Source of the DNA: Halobacterium sp. CBA1132
GTDB lineage: Archaea; Halobacteriota; Halobacteria; Halobacteriales; Halobacteriaceae
Length of the DNA stretch: 64,000 nt
Assembly (NCBI RefSeq): GCF_001485535.1
Contig: NZ_BCMZ01000001.1
Coordinates: forward strand, 1,984,001 to 2,048,000
Direction: 5' to 3'
Every line of letters begins with the position of its first letter. Position 1 is the first letter of the stretch. The notes below the pieces were generated by a model that saw only the letters and a list, made by a program, of their open reading frames with translations, did no database searches and was not told the origin of the DNA. A program made the translations under genes and the position numbers. This document shows, piece after piece, positions 43,944 to 52,991 of this stretch.

Positions 43944-44720
43944 TCAGGCGAGTCGCGTCACGGCGTCCAGCGAGATGTCGATGGCGCGCGCGACGTTGTT
44001 CTTCGCTTTCTCGGGGAGTTCGTCGTCGCTGTCCGCGCCCTTCTGGTTGCCGGCGACGAGGTTGCCGTCGGCCGTGCAGATGGCGCCCGCGGCGAGGCCC
44101 TTGCGGCGCGCCAGCGAGAAGACGGTCGCGGCCTCCATCTCGACGGCGAGCAGGCCGGCATCGTTCCAGTCGTCGACGAAGTCCTCGTCCTCGTTGTAGA
44201 ACGCGTCGTCGCTGACGATGGGGCCGACGTGGACTGTGGCCCCGGAGGGGCCGTCGCGGGTCGGGGAGTCCTCGTGCGACCCGACCCCTTCTCGTGCTTC
44301 GGCGGAGTCCACGAGGCTCGTGAGTACGTCGAAGTCCGGGACTGCGGGGTAGACTTCGGACTCGTAGCGCTTGCTCGTGCCCTCCTCTTTGGCGGCGCCG
44401 GTCGCGACAATCATGTCACCGACATCGATGTCCGCTTGGAGCGCGCCGATGGTGCCGACGCGCAGGAACGTCTCCACGCCCACGCGCGAGAGTTCCTCGA
44501 CGGCGATGGCTGCGGAGGGGCAGCCGATGCCGGTCGAGGAGATTGTGAGGTCGACGCCGTCGTAGGTGGCGTTGACGACCTTGTACTCGCGGTTCTCGGC
44601 GACGACCTCGCTGTCGTCGCAGTGGCTGGCGATGCGGTCGACGCGGCCCGGGTCGCCGGGCAGCAGCGCGATGTCGTAGACGTCGCCTTCCTCGACTAGC
44701 AGGTGGGGCTGTTTGGCCAT
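43944..44720 (-). CDS. Nucleoside phosphorylase (uridine phosphorylase family)
   Basis: A 258-aa enzyme of the PNP/UDP family that splits nucleosides with phosphate to base and ribose 1-phosphate. Seen: VYDIALLPGDPGRVDRIASH (LPGDPxR motif) at residues 14-33, the substrate region SSTGIGCPSAAIAVEELSRV and the ribose-binding NDAGLLAVEMEAATVFSLAR. The choice between uridine and purine substrates cannot be made from motifs. The ATG at 44720 has a TATA-like CTCTTTTTCTC about 27 nt upstream. It may feed the pentose pathway genes 2-5 kb away. Confidence 0.88.
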   Translation of the reverse strand: MAKQPHLLVEEGDVYDIALLPGDPGRVDRIASHCDDSEVVAENREYKVVNATYDGVDLTISSTGIGCPSAAIAVEELSRVGVETFLRVGTIGALQADIDVGDMIVATGAAKEEGTSKRYESEVYPAVPDFDVLTSLVDSAEAREGVGSHEDSPTRDGPSGATVHVGPIVSDDAFYNEDEDFVDDWNDAGLLAVEMEAATVFSLARRKGLAAGAICTADGNLVAGNQKGADSDDELPEKAKNNVARAIDISLDAVTRLA

Positions 44721-44795
44721 GCCAGCGATTCGACGCTCGCGGAGAAAAAGAGCGGGGATTGCGGTTAGCGCGCGACGCGGCGGGTCGCCCGTCGA

Positions 44796-44805
44796 ACTTT
44801 TTGTA
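44796..44805 (+). promoter_or_regulatory. TATA-like box before the DxKA membrane protein gene
   Basis: ACTTTTTGTA at 44796-44805 lies 27-36 nt before the ATG at 44832, in the 111-bp divergent gap to the phosphorylase gene. The spacing fits a leaderless or nearly leaderless transcript of the two-gene unit. Confidence 0.5.
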
Positions 44806-44831
44806 CCGGGGCGAGGGAACCGAGCACCACG

Positions 44832-45338
44832 ATGGCGGAGAAGCCGGACTCCACGGCGACGCTCCGGTCTGCCTGTGAGGAGTCTCGAGCCGTATTGGAC
44901 CACGAAATCGACATCCTGAACGACATCGACGACAAGGCGATTTGGACGGTACGCACCGCCGTCATCATCGTCGGGCTCGTCGTCTCGGCCGCGAGTATCG
45001 CCGGCAATCAGGGAGTTTCACCGCCGTCGTCGGTGAAGGTCACGGCAGGTGCCGGCGTGGCGGTGTTGCTCGCGACGATGGCCTCGGGCGTGCTGACGTA
45101 CTCCATTTCGGCACCTGAACCCGGGATTAGCGCCCAGTACCGGACCGCCGTACTGAACGAGAACATCTCCGAAGGAGCGTGGCGACGCGAACTGCTCGAA
45201 GGATACAATCGGTGGATTGCACAGATGCAGCTCGTCAACGAGAAGAACGGTTTCTACCTCTTCGTCACGCAGGCCTCGCTCCTGGTGGGCGTGGTGCTAC
45301 TGGCTGTCGCCGGAGGTTTAACAGTATGGAAGCTATAG
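44832..45338 (+). CDS. Three-helix membrane protein with DxKA motif (possible nucleotide-sensing effector type)
   Basis: A 168-aa protein not matching a family I can name with certainty. A charged N-terminal helix (CEESRAVLDHEIDILNDIDD) leads into DDKA at residues 33-36, then TM1 (about 39-58), TM2 (69-92), an amphipathic segment (EGAWRRELLEGYNRWIAQMQ) and TM3 (143-165). The helix-DxKA-TM-TM layout resembles Pycsar PycTM (DUF5706) and SLATT membrane effectors, but the likeness is by eye. A 57-aa gene overlaps its 3' end. No cyclase gene is near, so a defence role is unproven. Confidence 0.7.
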   Translation: MAEKPDSTATLRSACEESRAVLDHEIDILNDIDDKAIWTVRTAVIIVGLVVSAASIAGNQGVSPPSSVKVTAGAGVAVLLATMASGVLTYSISAPEPGISAQYRTAVLNENISEGAWRRELLEGYNRWIAQMQLVNEKNGFYLFVTQASLLVGVVLLAVAGGLTVWKL

Positions 45339-45499
45339 ACGACTCTATGCCGATGACCGAACCACGGGAGTCCGGCGAAGAGTTCGGCGACGTGGAGCTG
45401 GAGCCCCATCGCTCGTACAAGGCTCCGGCAGCGGTTCGCCGGCTCGCGGCGAAACTCGGGTTCCGGTCGCCGAACGACCCCGCGACCGAGCGCGAATAA
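45326..45499 (+). CDS. Small polar protein overlapping the DxKA gene
   Basis: A 57-aa charged reading frame starting MEAIDDSMPMTEPRES and ending AAKLGFRSPNDPATERE. It overlaps the last 13 bases of the membrane protein gene, so it would be translationally coupled. Met codons at 45347 and 45353 are alternative starts. A conserved-looking patch is EPHRSYKAPAAVRRLAAKL. No family recognised; it may be a partner or regulator. Could be a spurious frame, though the overlap arrangement and codon bias favour a real gene. The following 78 bp hold nothing. Confidence 0.5.
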   Translation: MEAIDDSMPMTEPRESGEEFGDVELEPHRSYKAPAAVRRLAAKLGFRSPNDPATERE

Positions 45500-45577
45500 C
45501 TGCGGCTCTCGTCGCGTTCTCTCCGAAGACAGTTCTCTCGCTGTTATCCGTGAGACAGTCGTCAGCTTCGGCAACGC

Positions 45578-46513
45578 TCAACGGGACACCAGCCCTCGGG
45601 GCCGTTCGGATTCCAGCGCGGCGGGCCACTCCGTGTCGATTCCTATCCACGACGCGCCCCAGTCGTCGGTCTCGAAGAACCCGCGGTTCGTCGCAGCGAC
45701 GGCTTCTCCCGACCCAGTTGCCACGAGCACGGACGCGAGCAGCCCGTTCGGTCCCGGTAGGTCCTCGCAGCGCTCCCAATCAGCATCTGCGCCGTTCTTC
45801 CGGAAGACCGCGCTGCTCGCGGTGCCGGCGTCGTGCGCGCTGCGCGGGCCGTCGGCGGCGGAGACGAGCACGCGCTCGGGGTCGCCGGGGTCGCAGACGA
45901 CGCTCCAGCAGTACGTGCGGTCGAGGCCTGCTTCCACGGTGCGCCAGGAGTCGCCGCCGTCCTCGGTAACGTAGAAGCCGTCGCCGGCGGCCGAGTACGC
46001 GAGGTCGGGGCGGTCGCGGTGGGTCGCCATCGAGTGCGTGTCGTAGGGCCCAGAACGAACGCGGTCCTGCCACGTCTCACCGCGGTCCGTCGACCGGACG
46101 AGCGCGCCGGCTTCGACGGCGACGTAGAGCCGTTCGGGCGTGGGTTCGAGCCACCGAACGTGGTGTGTAGAGGGTCGTGGTGGGAACGCCCAGTCGTCGC
46201 TGGACGGCAAGTCGGTGAGTCCCTCGCACTCGGTGAACGTCTCGCCGCCGGGCGCGTGGTAGACCGCGCTCGGCTCGGTTCCCGCCCAGACGCCCGACTC
46301 GTGGACGGCGACTGCGGTCACGTCGCCGACGTCCGCGACGCGCATCCAGTCCGCCGAGTCGGTGTCGGACTGGCGGTAGACGCCGTCGCTGGTCCCGCAG
46401 TAGACGCCGAACGGGCCGGCGTCGAGACACTGCACGTCGCCGGAGCGAACTGTCTGGAGGCTGCCGTCGTCGAACGCGAGCACGCGGTCGGGGAACGCCG
46501 CGAGGAGTCGCAT
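45578..46513 (-). CDS. Asp-box (BNR/sialidase-like) beta-propeller protein
   Basis: A 311-aa protein of repeated beta strands. Three Asp-box motifs are seen (STDRGETW, TEDGGDSW, TDDWGASW, pattern SxDxGxTW), as in sialidase-like and VPS10-type propellers. Other repeats (GVYCGTSDGVYRQSDTDS, GVWAGTEPSAVYHAPGG) fit blades. Active-site residues of true sialidases are not evident, so it probably binds rather than cuts. No signal peptide is visible, so cytoplasmic. Haloarchaeal relatives are common, with unknown role. Confidence 0.8.
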   Translation of the reverse strand: MRLLAAFPDRVLAFDDGSLQTVRSGDVQCLDAGPFGVYCGTSDGVYRQSDTDSADWMRVADVGDVTAVAVHESGVWAGTEPSAVYHAPGGETFTECEGLTDLPSSDDWAFPPRPSTHHVRWLEPTPERLYVAVEAGALVRSTDRGETWQDRVRSGPYDTHSMATHRDRPDLAYSAAGDGFYVTEDGGDSWRTVEAGLDRTYCWSVVCDPGDPERVLVSAADGPRSAHDAGTASSAVFRKNGADADWERCEDLPGPNGLLASVLVATGSGEAVAATNRGFFETDDWGASWIGIDTEWPAALESERPRGLVSR

Positions 46514-46549
46514 ACAGTCGGCTACACGGGCCACCCACCTAAACGTGGG

Positions 46550-47440
46550 TCAGAACTGCTGGTCGAGGAACGCCTCGACTTCCGGGTACGTCGGCGCGGT
46601 GCGCGCGCCCTCGGCCTGCGCGGCGAGCGCGCCGCAGGCGTTCGCGAACTCCAGCGCGCGCTCGTAGTCGTCCGGGTGGTCGAGGAGGACGGCGATGAAG
46701 CCGGCGGCGAAGGCGTCGCCGGCGCCCGTCGTGTCCACGGGGTCGACGTCGAAGCCGGGGTGTTCGAGGGACGCGTCGGGCGTGTGGACGGTCGCGCCCG
46801 CCGCGCCGTGTTTCACGACGACGACGCGGTCGCCGACCTCGGACTCGGCGTACGTGGCGTCCTCCTCCAGGATTTCGAGGGCTTCGCGGTCGTTGACGAA
46901 GAGGACGTCGCAGCGCTCGATGGTCGCCGCGTAGTCGCGCTCGTCCAGCCGGCGGCCCGGGTCGAACGAGACCGTCGCGCCGGCTTCGGCGGCGAGTTCC
47001 GCGATGCGCGTGGCGGTCTCGGGGCGCTGGCTGGTGAGGTGGACGTGGTCGGCGGCCCGGACGTAGTCGGCGTCGACGTCCGCGGGCGCGACGGCTTCGT
47101 TGGCGCCGTCGTTGCCGAGCACCATCACCTCGCCGTCGCCGTCCACGACGAGGTACTTCACGCTCGTCTCGGCGTCCTCGACGACGCGGAGGCCGTCGAG
47201 GTCGACGCCGACGCGGTCCAGTTCCCGGCGCGCGAGCAGGCCGTTCTCGTCGTCGCCGATGCTCCCGACGAGCCCGGTGTCGACGTCGAAGCCCGCGAGC
47301 GCGACCGCCGCGTTGGCGGCGCTGCCGCCCCCGGAGCGGCGCTGGGAGACGATGCGGGCTTCGCCGTCGGGTTCGGGGAGGGCGTCGACGCGGAGCGTGA
47401 CGTCCCAGTTGACGTGGCCGGCGGCGACGACGCGAACCAT
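46550..47440 (-). CDS. PfkB-family sugar kinase (ribose 1-phosphate kinase candidate)
   Basis: A 296-aa kinase. The family signature 1 region is GGGSAANAAVALAGFDVDT (residues 37-55) and signature 2 is DTTGAGDAFAAGF (236-248) with the catalytic base Asp242 and anion hole GAGD. The substrate-binding DVTLRVDALPEPDGEARI is at the N-terminus. It lies two genes from ribose-1,5-bisphosphate isomerase. In haloarchaea, a PfkB enzyme phosphorylates ribose 1-phosphate to feed that isomerase, so this is a candidate by context; other sugar or nucleoside substrates remain possible. Confidence 0.85.
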   Translation of the reverse strand: MVRVVAAGHVNWDVTLRVDALPEPDGEARIVSQRRSGGGSAANAAVALAGFDVDTGLVGSIGDDENGLLARRELDRVGVDLDGLRVVEDAETSVKYLVVDGDGEVMVLGNDGANEAVAPADVDADYVRAADHVHLTSQRPETATRIAELAAEAGATVSFDPGRRLDERDYAATIERCDVLFVNDREALEILEEDATYAESEVGDRVVVVKHGAAGATVHTPDASLEHPGFDVDPVDTTGAGDAFAAGFIAVLLDHPDDYERALEFANACGALAAQAEGARTAPTYPEVEAFLDQQF

Positions 47441-47464
47441 GTGCCGGCGGTTGGGTCGGTCGCG

Positions 47465-48283
47465 CTAAAACCCTGCGGGATTCGCGGCGACGAACAGCAA
47501 GACGTTGTGCGCGCCCGGACCGAGGCCGACGGCGGTGACGACGGCGAGCAGGAGGTTGCCCTCCGCGGGGTCCTCGCGGACGTACTCCGCGAGCAAGAGA
47601 ACGACAGCGGCACCGAGAGCGGTCTTCACGAGGACGAACAGCCAGCCGACGCCGATAACCGGGGCCGTCGGGAGTTCGGCGGCGGCGTGCATGATGGCGG
47701 CGGACAGCGGCGTCTGCTCGCCGAAGCCGAGCACGTCCACGCCGACGGCGGTGGAGGTGCCGTCGAGGACGTGCGCGAAGACGGCGAGCGCGCCCGCGCC
47801 ACCGACGGCGGCGACGTCGTCCGGTCGCAGTTGCTCGACCACCCACCACGCGACGTGGCCGAGGACTGCGGCGGCGACGACAGCAGCGAGCGGCCACGCT
47901 AGCGTCAGCGTGTCGTGCGCGAGCGCGTAGCCGACGGCTGCTGCGGTGGGCGCGAGGGTGAGGACGCCACCAGTAGCCGCGAGCGCGAGCAGCGGCCGGG
48001 CGGTGCGGCGCGCGGCCAGCCACGTCGCGCCCGCGGCGGCGAACGTCGACGCGTAGACGATTGGGGAGCCGAAGAACGGAGCGATTGCGTCGGGGAACAC
48101 GCCGAGCTGGAAACAGACGTACAGCGTCGACCCGAGCACCATCCACGGCCCGAACGCCAGCACCGTGCGGTCGGTGACCGGCGGCGACTCGCGGACGAGC
48201 AGCCAGCCGACGGCGACGACGGCGACGGCGACGACCGCGAGATACGGGAGCGACGGGAGCGCGAACCCGGAAGGCAGGACCAT
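47465..48283 (-). CDS. DUF63 family membrane protein
   Basis: A 272-aa protein with about eight membrane helices (PYLAVVAVAVVAVGWLLVRE at the start, then MVLGSTLYVCFQLGVFPDA, ALAVFAHVLDGTSTAVGVDV and others). The motif HVLDGTSTAVGVD in the middle and HAAAELP further on match archaeal DUF63 proteins, whose role is unknown. Conserved His and Asp within helices suggest an enzyme or metal-dependent transporter. It stands between the PfkB gene (24-bp gap) and the isomerase gene (34-bp gap), so co-transcription is likely. Confidence 0.85.
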   Translation of the reverse strand: MVLPSGFALPSLPYLAVVAVAVVAVGWLLVRESPPVTDRTVLAFGPWMVLGSTLYVCFQLGVFPDAIAPFFGSPIVYASTFAAAGATWLAARRTARPLLALAATGGVLTLAPTAAAVGYALAHDTLTLAWPLAAVVAAAVLGHVAWWVVEQLRPDDVAAVGGAGALAVFAHVLDGTSTAVGVDVLGFGEQTPLSAAIMHAAAELPTAPVIGVGWLFVLVKTALGAAVVLLLAEYVREDPAEGNLLLAVVTAVGLGPGAHNVLLFVAANPAGF

Positions 48284-48317
48284 ACCGGGAGGGTGGACGC
48301 GCCGCGTGAAAACCTTG

Positions 48318-49262
48318 TTATTCCTCCGCCCACGGCTCGCTGGTGCCCTCGCCGTACAGTTCCCGCATCAGCGTGACGATGCTCTCGGGCGGGAACTGGC
48401 CGCGCTCGGTGACGATGGCGTCGACGTACCGCGGCGGCGTCACGTCGAACGCGGGGTTCTCGACGTCCGGGTCCCCCATCTCCGCGCGCTCGTCGTCGCC
48501 GAGGACTTCGGTCTCGTCGCGCATCTCGATTTCGACGGTGTGGCCGGTGAGCGTGTCCGGGTGGAGTTTCAGCGTCTGCGCGGCGACCATCACGGGGACG
48601 CCGCGCTCGCGGGCGGAGACGGCGAGCATGCTGGTGCCGATTTTGTTGACGACGGAGCCGTCGGCGGCGATGGAGTCCGCGCCCACGAGCACGTGGTCGA
48701 CGTCGTCGAGGTAGCGCCGCGCCGCGTTGTCCACGACTATCGTCACCGGGATGTCCCAGTCGCGGAGCTGTTCGGCGGTGATGTGGCCCTGCTTTCGCGG
48801 GCGGGTCTCCTTGACGATGGCCTCGATGTCCTTGCCGTCGTCGAGCGCGGCCTCGACGCACGCCAGCGCGTCCGTGGAGTGGCAGTGCGTCATGATGGTG
48901 TCGCCGTCCCGCAGGCGGTTCGCGCCGATGGCGCCGAGGTCGTCCTGCGCGCGGTCCAACTGGTCGCGGAACCGCTCGGCCGCCTCGACGGTGGCCGCGC
49001 GGAGGTCCGCCACGGAGTTGCCGTCGACCTCGTTGAGGACGTACCGGAGCGCGTTCGGTAGGCTGACCGCCGTCGGGCGAGTGTCCCGGAGGCGGCGCGC
49101 GGCCGCGCGGAGTTCCTTCCGGAATTCCGCGGGCGTGTCGGCGTCGCTGTCGCGGGCCTGCGCTTCCAGCGCCTCCGCAGCGGCGCGTGCGATGGTGGCG
49201 GCGCCCCGGACTTCCATCTCCGCGATGTCCTCGGCGGTGGTCTCGACCTCCGGTGCGAGCAT
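48318..49262 (-). CDS. Ribose 1,5-bisphosphate isomerase (eIF2B-like family)
   Basis: A 314-aa enzyme turning ribose 1,5-bisphosphate into ribulose 1,5-bisphosphate. The catalytic Cys127 (IMTHCHSTDAL) and Asp196 (VGADSIAADGSVVNKIGT) correspond to the active residues known in the Thermococcus enzyme. Related eIF2B subunits lack this pair. With no RuBisCO in the window, it likely serves the nucleotide degradation route reported in haloarchaea. A TATA-like CGCTTAGG lies about 28 nt before the start. Confidence 0.9.
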   Translation of the reverse strand: MLAPEVETTAEDIAEMEVRGAATIARAAAEALEAQARDSDADTPAEFRKELRAAARRLRDTRPTAVSLPNALRYVLNEVDGNSVADLRAATVEAAERFRDQLDRAQDDLGAIGANRLRDGDTIMTHCHSTDALACVEAALDDGKDIEAIVKETRPRKQGHITAEQLRDWDIPVTIVVDNAARRYLDDVDHVLVGADSIAADGSVVNKIGTSMLAVSARERGVPVMVAAQTLKLHPDTLTGHTVEIEMRDETEVLGDDERAEMGDPDVENPAFDVTPPRYVDAIVTERGQFPPESIVTLMRELYGEGTSEPWAEE

Positions 49263-49307
49263 GCCCGAGAAGAGTTGCCGCGGCCACCTAAGCGTTGGCG
49301 AAGCCGG

Positions 49308-51674
49308 CTACTCGTCGTCGACCTCGAACTGGCCGAGGAGGTCGTTGAGTTCCTCGACGCGGGCTTCGAGGTCGCCGGCGCGGTCGGCGACCTGCGTGAC
49401 CGAGGCGGTCTGCTCCTCGGCGGCCGCGGAGACGTCTTGGGCCTCCTCGGCGGTCTTGTCGCTGAGGTCGCGGACCTCGTCGGCCATCGTGACGACCTCC
49501 TCGGTGGAGGCGGCCTGCTCGTCGGTCGCCTCGTTGATGGACTGCACGCTCGTGTTCGCGGTCTCGACGCGCTCGACGATGTCGTCAAGCGAGGACAGCG
49601 CGTCGTCGATGGTCTCGGTGCCGGTGTCGACGCGCTCGCCGAGTTCGTGCATGTCCTCGACGGTGTCGTCGACCTCCCCGCGGACGGACTCCACGAGGTC
49701 CGCGATTTCGGTGGCGGACTCCTTGGTCTCCTCCGCGAGGCTCTTGACCTCGTCGGCCACGACGGCGAACCCGTCGCCGTCTGTGTCGGCGTGGCTGGCC
49801 TCGATGTTCGCGTTCAGCGCGAGCATGTTCGTCTGGTCGGCGATGTCCGTGATGACATCGGTCACCTCGCCGATGGAGGAGACGGCGTCTTCGAGCGCTT
49901 CCACGCGCTCGATGGCGTCGTCGGCAGTCTCCTCGATGCGGTCCAGTTCCGCCATCGCGGCCTCCGCCTGCTCGGCGCCGCGCTCGCCCTCGGCGGCCGC
50001 CTTATCGACGGTCTGGGCGACGTCGTCCGCGCTCGCGGCGATTTCCTCGACGGTCGCGGACAGCGACGTCACCTCGTCGCCGACCTCGTCGAGGTTCTCG
50101 CGCTGGGTCTCCGCGCTCGCGGAGATGCCCTGCACGCTGTCGCTGACCTGCTCGCTGGCGTTCCGAATCTCGCCCGCGCTGGTGGCGACGTCGCGACTGG
50201 AGTCGTCGACGGCGTCGGCGATGTCGCGCACCTGCTGGATGGTGCCTTCGAGGTCGTCCATCATCTCGTTGAACGCGTCCGCGATGGCCTGCATCTCCTC
50301 GCTGTCGGCGTCCGGGTCGAGGCGACGCGTCAGGTCGCCGTCCGCGGTCGCTGCCATCTCCTCGCTGAACGCGTTGGCGGTCGCCTCCAGTTCGTCGTTG
50401 AGGCGCTCGGCCTCCTCGCGGGTCTGCTCGGCGTCCGCTCGCGCGGCCTCGATGTCCGTGATGAGGGTTTCGAGGCGCTCGTGCATCTCAGACAGCGAGT
50501 CGCCGAACGACCCGGGGAGGTCCTCGTCGAGCACGTCGTCGTCGAACTCCTGTGCGGCGAGGGCGTCCGCTTGGTCGGCGGCGGTCCGGAGGTACGACCG
50601 CATCGAGCGGAACGACCCGACGAGTTGGCCGACCTCGTCGGTGCGGCGGGTCTCGGGGAGGTCGGTGTCGAGGCGGCCGGCGGCGATGGCGTTCGCGCGC
50701 TCGGCGACTTCTTCGAGCGCGTTCGAGGTGCGCCGGCCGACGGTCAGCCCGACGGCGGCGACGCCGACGAGCGCGATGACGACGAGCGCGACGACGCTCG
50801 TGGTGACCTGCGACTGGAGCGCGTACGCGTCGCTGCGGGGGACGTGGTACGCGAGCACCCAGTCAGTGCCGACGACGGGCGTGTACGCCGTCGCGTACTT
50901 GCCGGCGTCCATGCCCGTGCGCTCGCTCACGACGCCGAACGTCGTGTCACCGGCGCGCGCGGTCTGGACGCCCTGCGGGAGCGCGCCGTCGCTGGTCGTG
51001 TACGGCTCAAGCAGTGCGCGGTTACGGTTGTCGAAGACGACGTCGCCGTCGCCGCCGACGACTTTCACGTCACCGGTAGCGGTCGGGGAGTTGAACGACT
51101 GCGAGCGCTCCGCCAGCGACGCGGTCAACACGACCGCGCGCCCGGACTCCCCGACGGCCGTGGAGAACGCGACAACGGGTTCGCTGCCTGCTTCGTAGGG
51201 TTCGGAGAGCGCGACGTCGTCGACACCCTCGCGAAGCGTGGACAGCCACGGCGTGTCGTCCGAGGAGAGCGTCGACCCCGCGCGGTCGTCGTCGGTGCTC
51301 GCGACGACTTCGCCCGCGGTCACGTCGACGTAGTGAATCGAGTACACGTCGGTCGGAAGCGTCGCGAACGTGCGTTCGAGGCGCGTGCTGACGTTCGCGT
51401 CGTCGCCTTCGAGGTCGTTCGCGATGAACCGCGTCGTGGCCTGCTTCTGACTCACCCAGTCGTTGAGCGCGGCGGCCTGCTGGTCGGCGATGCCGGAGAC
51501 GTCGGCCTCCGTGTCGGCGCCGACGGTCTGCTGGGTCTGGAGGTGGACGACGCCGCCGGCGGCCGCGAGCACGAGAACGACGACCAGCAGGAGGACGTTG
51601 AACTTCAGCGCGTAGCTTCCGCGCACCCGGTCGGGGAGGTACTTCTCGAAGCGGCCGTCGATGCGGTCGCTCAC
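49308..51674 (-). CDS. basT: Methyl-accepting chemotaxis transducer (BasT-like)
   Basis: A 788-aa Halobacterial transducer. Two membrane helices (about 25-45 and 290-313) flank a large extracellular sensor domain (residues 46-285, dCache-like). HAMP domains lie near 315-365 and 430-500, and the signalling domain has the hairpin tip DITDIADQTNMLALNANIEA, followed by GFAVVADEVKSLAEETKESA. Several Glu/Gln pairs are candidate methylation sites. The start overlaps the stop of the binding-protein gene by four bases, the same pairing as basB-basT in Halobacterium, which mediates taxis to branched-chain amino acids, Met and Cys. Confidence 0.88.
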   Translation of the reverse strand: MSDRIDGRFEKYLPDRVRGSYALKFNVLLLVVVLVLAAAGGVVHLQTQQTVGADTEADVSGIADQQAAALNDWVSQKQATTRFIANDLEGDDANVSTRLERTFATLPTDVYSIHYVDVTAGEVVASTDDDRAGSTLSSDDTPWLSTLREGVDDVALSEPYEAGSEPVVAFSTAVGESGRAVVLTASLAERSQSFNSPTATGDVKVVGGDGDVVFDNRNRALLEPYTTSDGALPQGVQTARAGDTTFGVVSERTGMDAGKYATAYTPVVGTDWVLAYHVPRSDAYALQSQVTTSVVALVVIALVGVAAVGLTVGRRTSNALEEVAERANAIAAGRLDTDLPETRRTDEVGQLVGSFRSMRSYLRTAADQADALAAQEFDDDVLDEDLPGSFGDSLSEMHERLETLITDIEAARADAEQTREEAERLNDELEATANAFSEEMAATADGDLTRRLDPDADSEEMQAIADAFNEMMDDLEGTIQQVRDIADAVDDSSRDVATSAGEIRNASEQVSDSVQGISASAETQRENLDEVGDEVTSLSATVEEIAASADDVAQTVDKAAAEGERGAEQAEAAMAELDRIEETADDAIERVEALEDAVSSIGEVTDVITDIADQTNMLALNANIEASHADTDGDGFAVVADEVKSLAEETKESATEIADLVESVRGEVDDTVEDMHELGERVDTGTETIDDALSSLDDIVERVETANTSVQSINEATDEQAASTEEVVTMADEVRDLSDKTAEEAQDVSAAAEEQTASVTQVADRAGDLEARVEELNDLLGQFEVDDE

Positions 51675-52903
51675 TCGCCGTCACCCCCGAAGTACGAGCG
51701 CTGGAGCAACTCCAGTGTCTGTACGCTCCCGGAGTTGACGCGCTCGATGAGGTACGACGACAGCGGTTCGAGGTCCGCTTGGAGGTCGACGGCGCCCGAG
51801 GCCCCGCGGTAGTTCACTTCGCGACCGGCGTCGAACAGCGTGCTCGCGCGGTCGAACTGGCCGACCGTGACGGAGTGGCCGGTGCCGCCGGCGACGTCGC
51901 GCAGCGACTGCGCGATTGCCGTCGAGGAGACCTCGCTGGCGCGCTCGCCGGCCAGCGACGCGAGCATCGCGGCGTCGTAGGCGTTGGTCGTGTACGCCAT
52001 CAGCGGCTGGAGGTCAGAGAGTTCGCGCTGGAGGCGCTGGGTGCCGACGGTGCGCGCGGACGCCACGGAGGGCGTGTACGTGCCCTCGTAGTTGTCGTCG
52101 GTGGCGTCCAGTGACATGCCGGCGCTGACGACGACGTCGCCGTCGTAGTCCGCGCCCACGAGTTCGTTCAGGACGGTCGCGGAGGGGCCGGGTGTTCCGA
52201 CGAAGACGACCGCGTCGGGGTCGCCGCCGGTCGCGGCGTCGACCCGGGTCGTGGCGTTCGGCTCCGAGGGCGCGAACGGCACCGTCGCGCGGACGGTGGT
52301 GTCGGTCGCGTTCTCGATGCCGTCGACGAGCGCACTGCCGAACGCGTCGTCGACGTAGAGGATGGTGGCGTCCGCGGCGTCGGCGTACCGGGCGTCGTCG
52401 AGAATCTTCGCCATCGCGGTGGCCTGCTGGCGGTCGTTCGGGCACGTCCGCCCGAAGAACTTGGCGTCGTCGGTGCGGCCAGCGGACGCCAGCGACGGAC
52501 TGGTGCTGGACGGGCTGATGAGCAGGACGCCGTCCTCGGCGGGGCGGTCGGCCAGCGACGCGGTGACGTTGCTGAGAACCGCGCCGACGATGGCGACGGC
52601 GCCGGCGTCGACGAGCGACTGGTAGGCGTCCTCGGCCGTCGCGGGGTCGGCGGCGGTGTCCGCGGACTCGTGGACGACGGTGCGACCGTGGATGCCGCCA
52701 GCGGCGTTGACGTGCTCGACGGCCGCGTCGATAGCGCGCTGGTGGTGGGAAGCGAACGTCGCGAGCGTTCCTGCGCCGGAGAGCGGGAGTAGTGAACCGA
52801 TGGTCACGGGGTCGTCTTGGCCGCCGAGGCCGAGACAGCCCGCGCCACCAGTCAGCGCGGTGGCCGTCGCAGCGAGCCACCCGCGCCTGCTGACTTCGTG
52901 CAT
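51671..52903 (-). CDS. basB: Amino-acid-type substrate-binding lipoprotein for chemotaxis (BasB-like)
   Basis: A 410-aa periplasmic-binding-type protein. The N-terminus has a twin-arginine signal (SRRGWL, Arg6-Arg7) and lipobox TGGAGC with Cys23. The rest is the leucine/isoleucine/valine-binding fold: [59 protein letters not shown]. No ABC permease or ATPase follows; it is paired with the transducer gene, which identifies it as a chemotaxis receptor partner. A TATA-like AAGCTTAAG lies about 28 nt upstream. Substrate is inferred from the Halobacterium pair. Confidence 0.85.
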   Translation of the reverse strand: MHEVSRRGWLAATATALTGGAGCLGLGGQDDPVTIGSLLPLSGAGTLATFASHHQRAIDAAVEHVNAAGGIHGRTVVHESADTAADPATAEDAYQSLVDAGAVAIVGAVLSNVTASLADRPAEDGVLLISPSSTSPSLASAGRTDDAKFFGRTCPNDRQQATAMAKILDDARYADAADATILYVDDAFGSALVDGIENATDTTVRATVPFAPSEPNATTRVDAATGGDPDAVVFVGTPGPSATVLNELVGADYDGDVVVSAGMSLDATDDNYEGTYTPSVASARTVGTQRLQRELSDLQPLMAYTTNAYDAAMLASLAGERASEVSSTAIAQSLRDVAGGTGHSVTVGQFDRASTLFDAGREVNYRGASGAVDLQADLEPLSSYLIERVNSGSVQTLELLQRSYFGGDGE

Positions 52904-52991
52904 ACCACCGACAGCCGAGTTCCCCCACTTAAGCTTTGAGTGCGAGTTATCAGAAGCATCAATTCAGCCCCGCTCCGTCGAATGTTTCGCC

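Noticed and set aside
45833-47902. 689-aa plus-strand open frame
   Set aside because: It covers the Asp-box, PfkB and DUF63 genes of the minus strand and has no recognisable domain; it results from high third-position GC.
49275-51812. 845-aa plus-strand open frame
   Set aside because: It is the mirror of the transducer gene, which has clear TM, HAMP and signalling domains.
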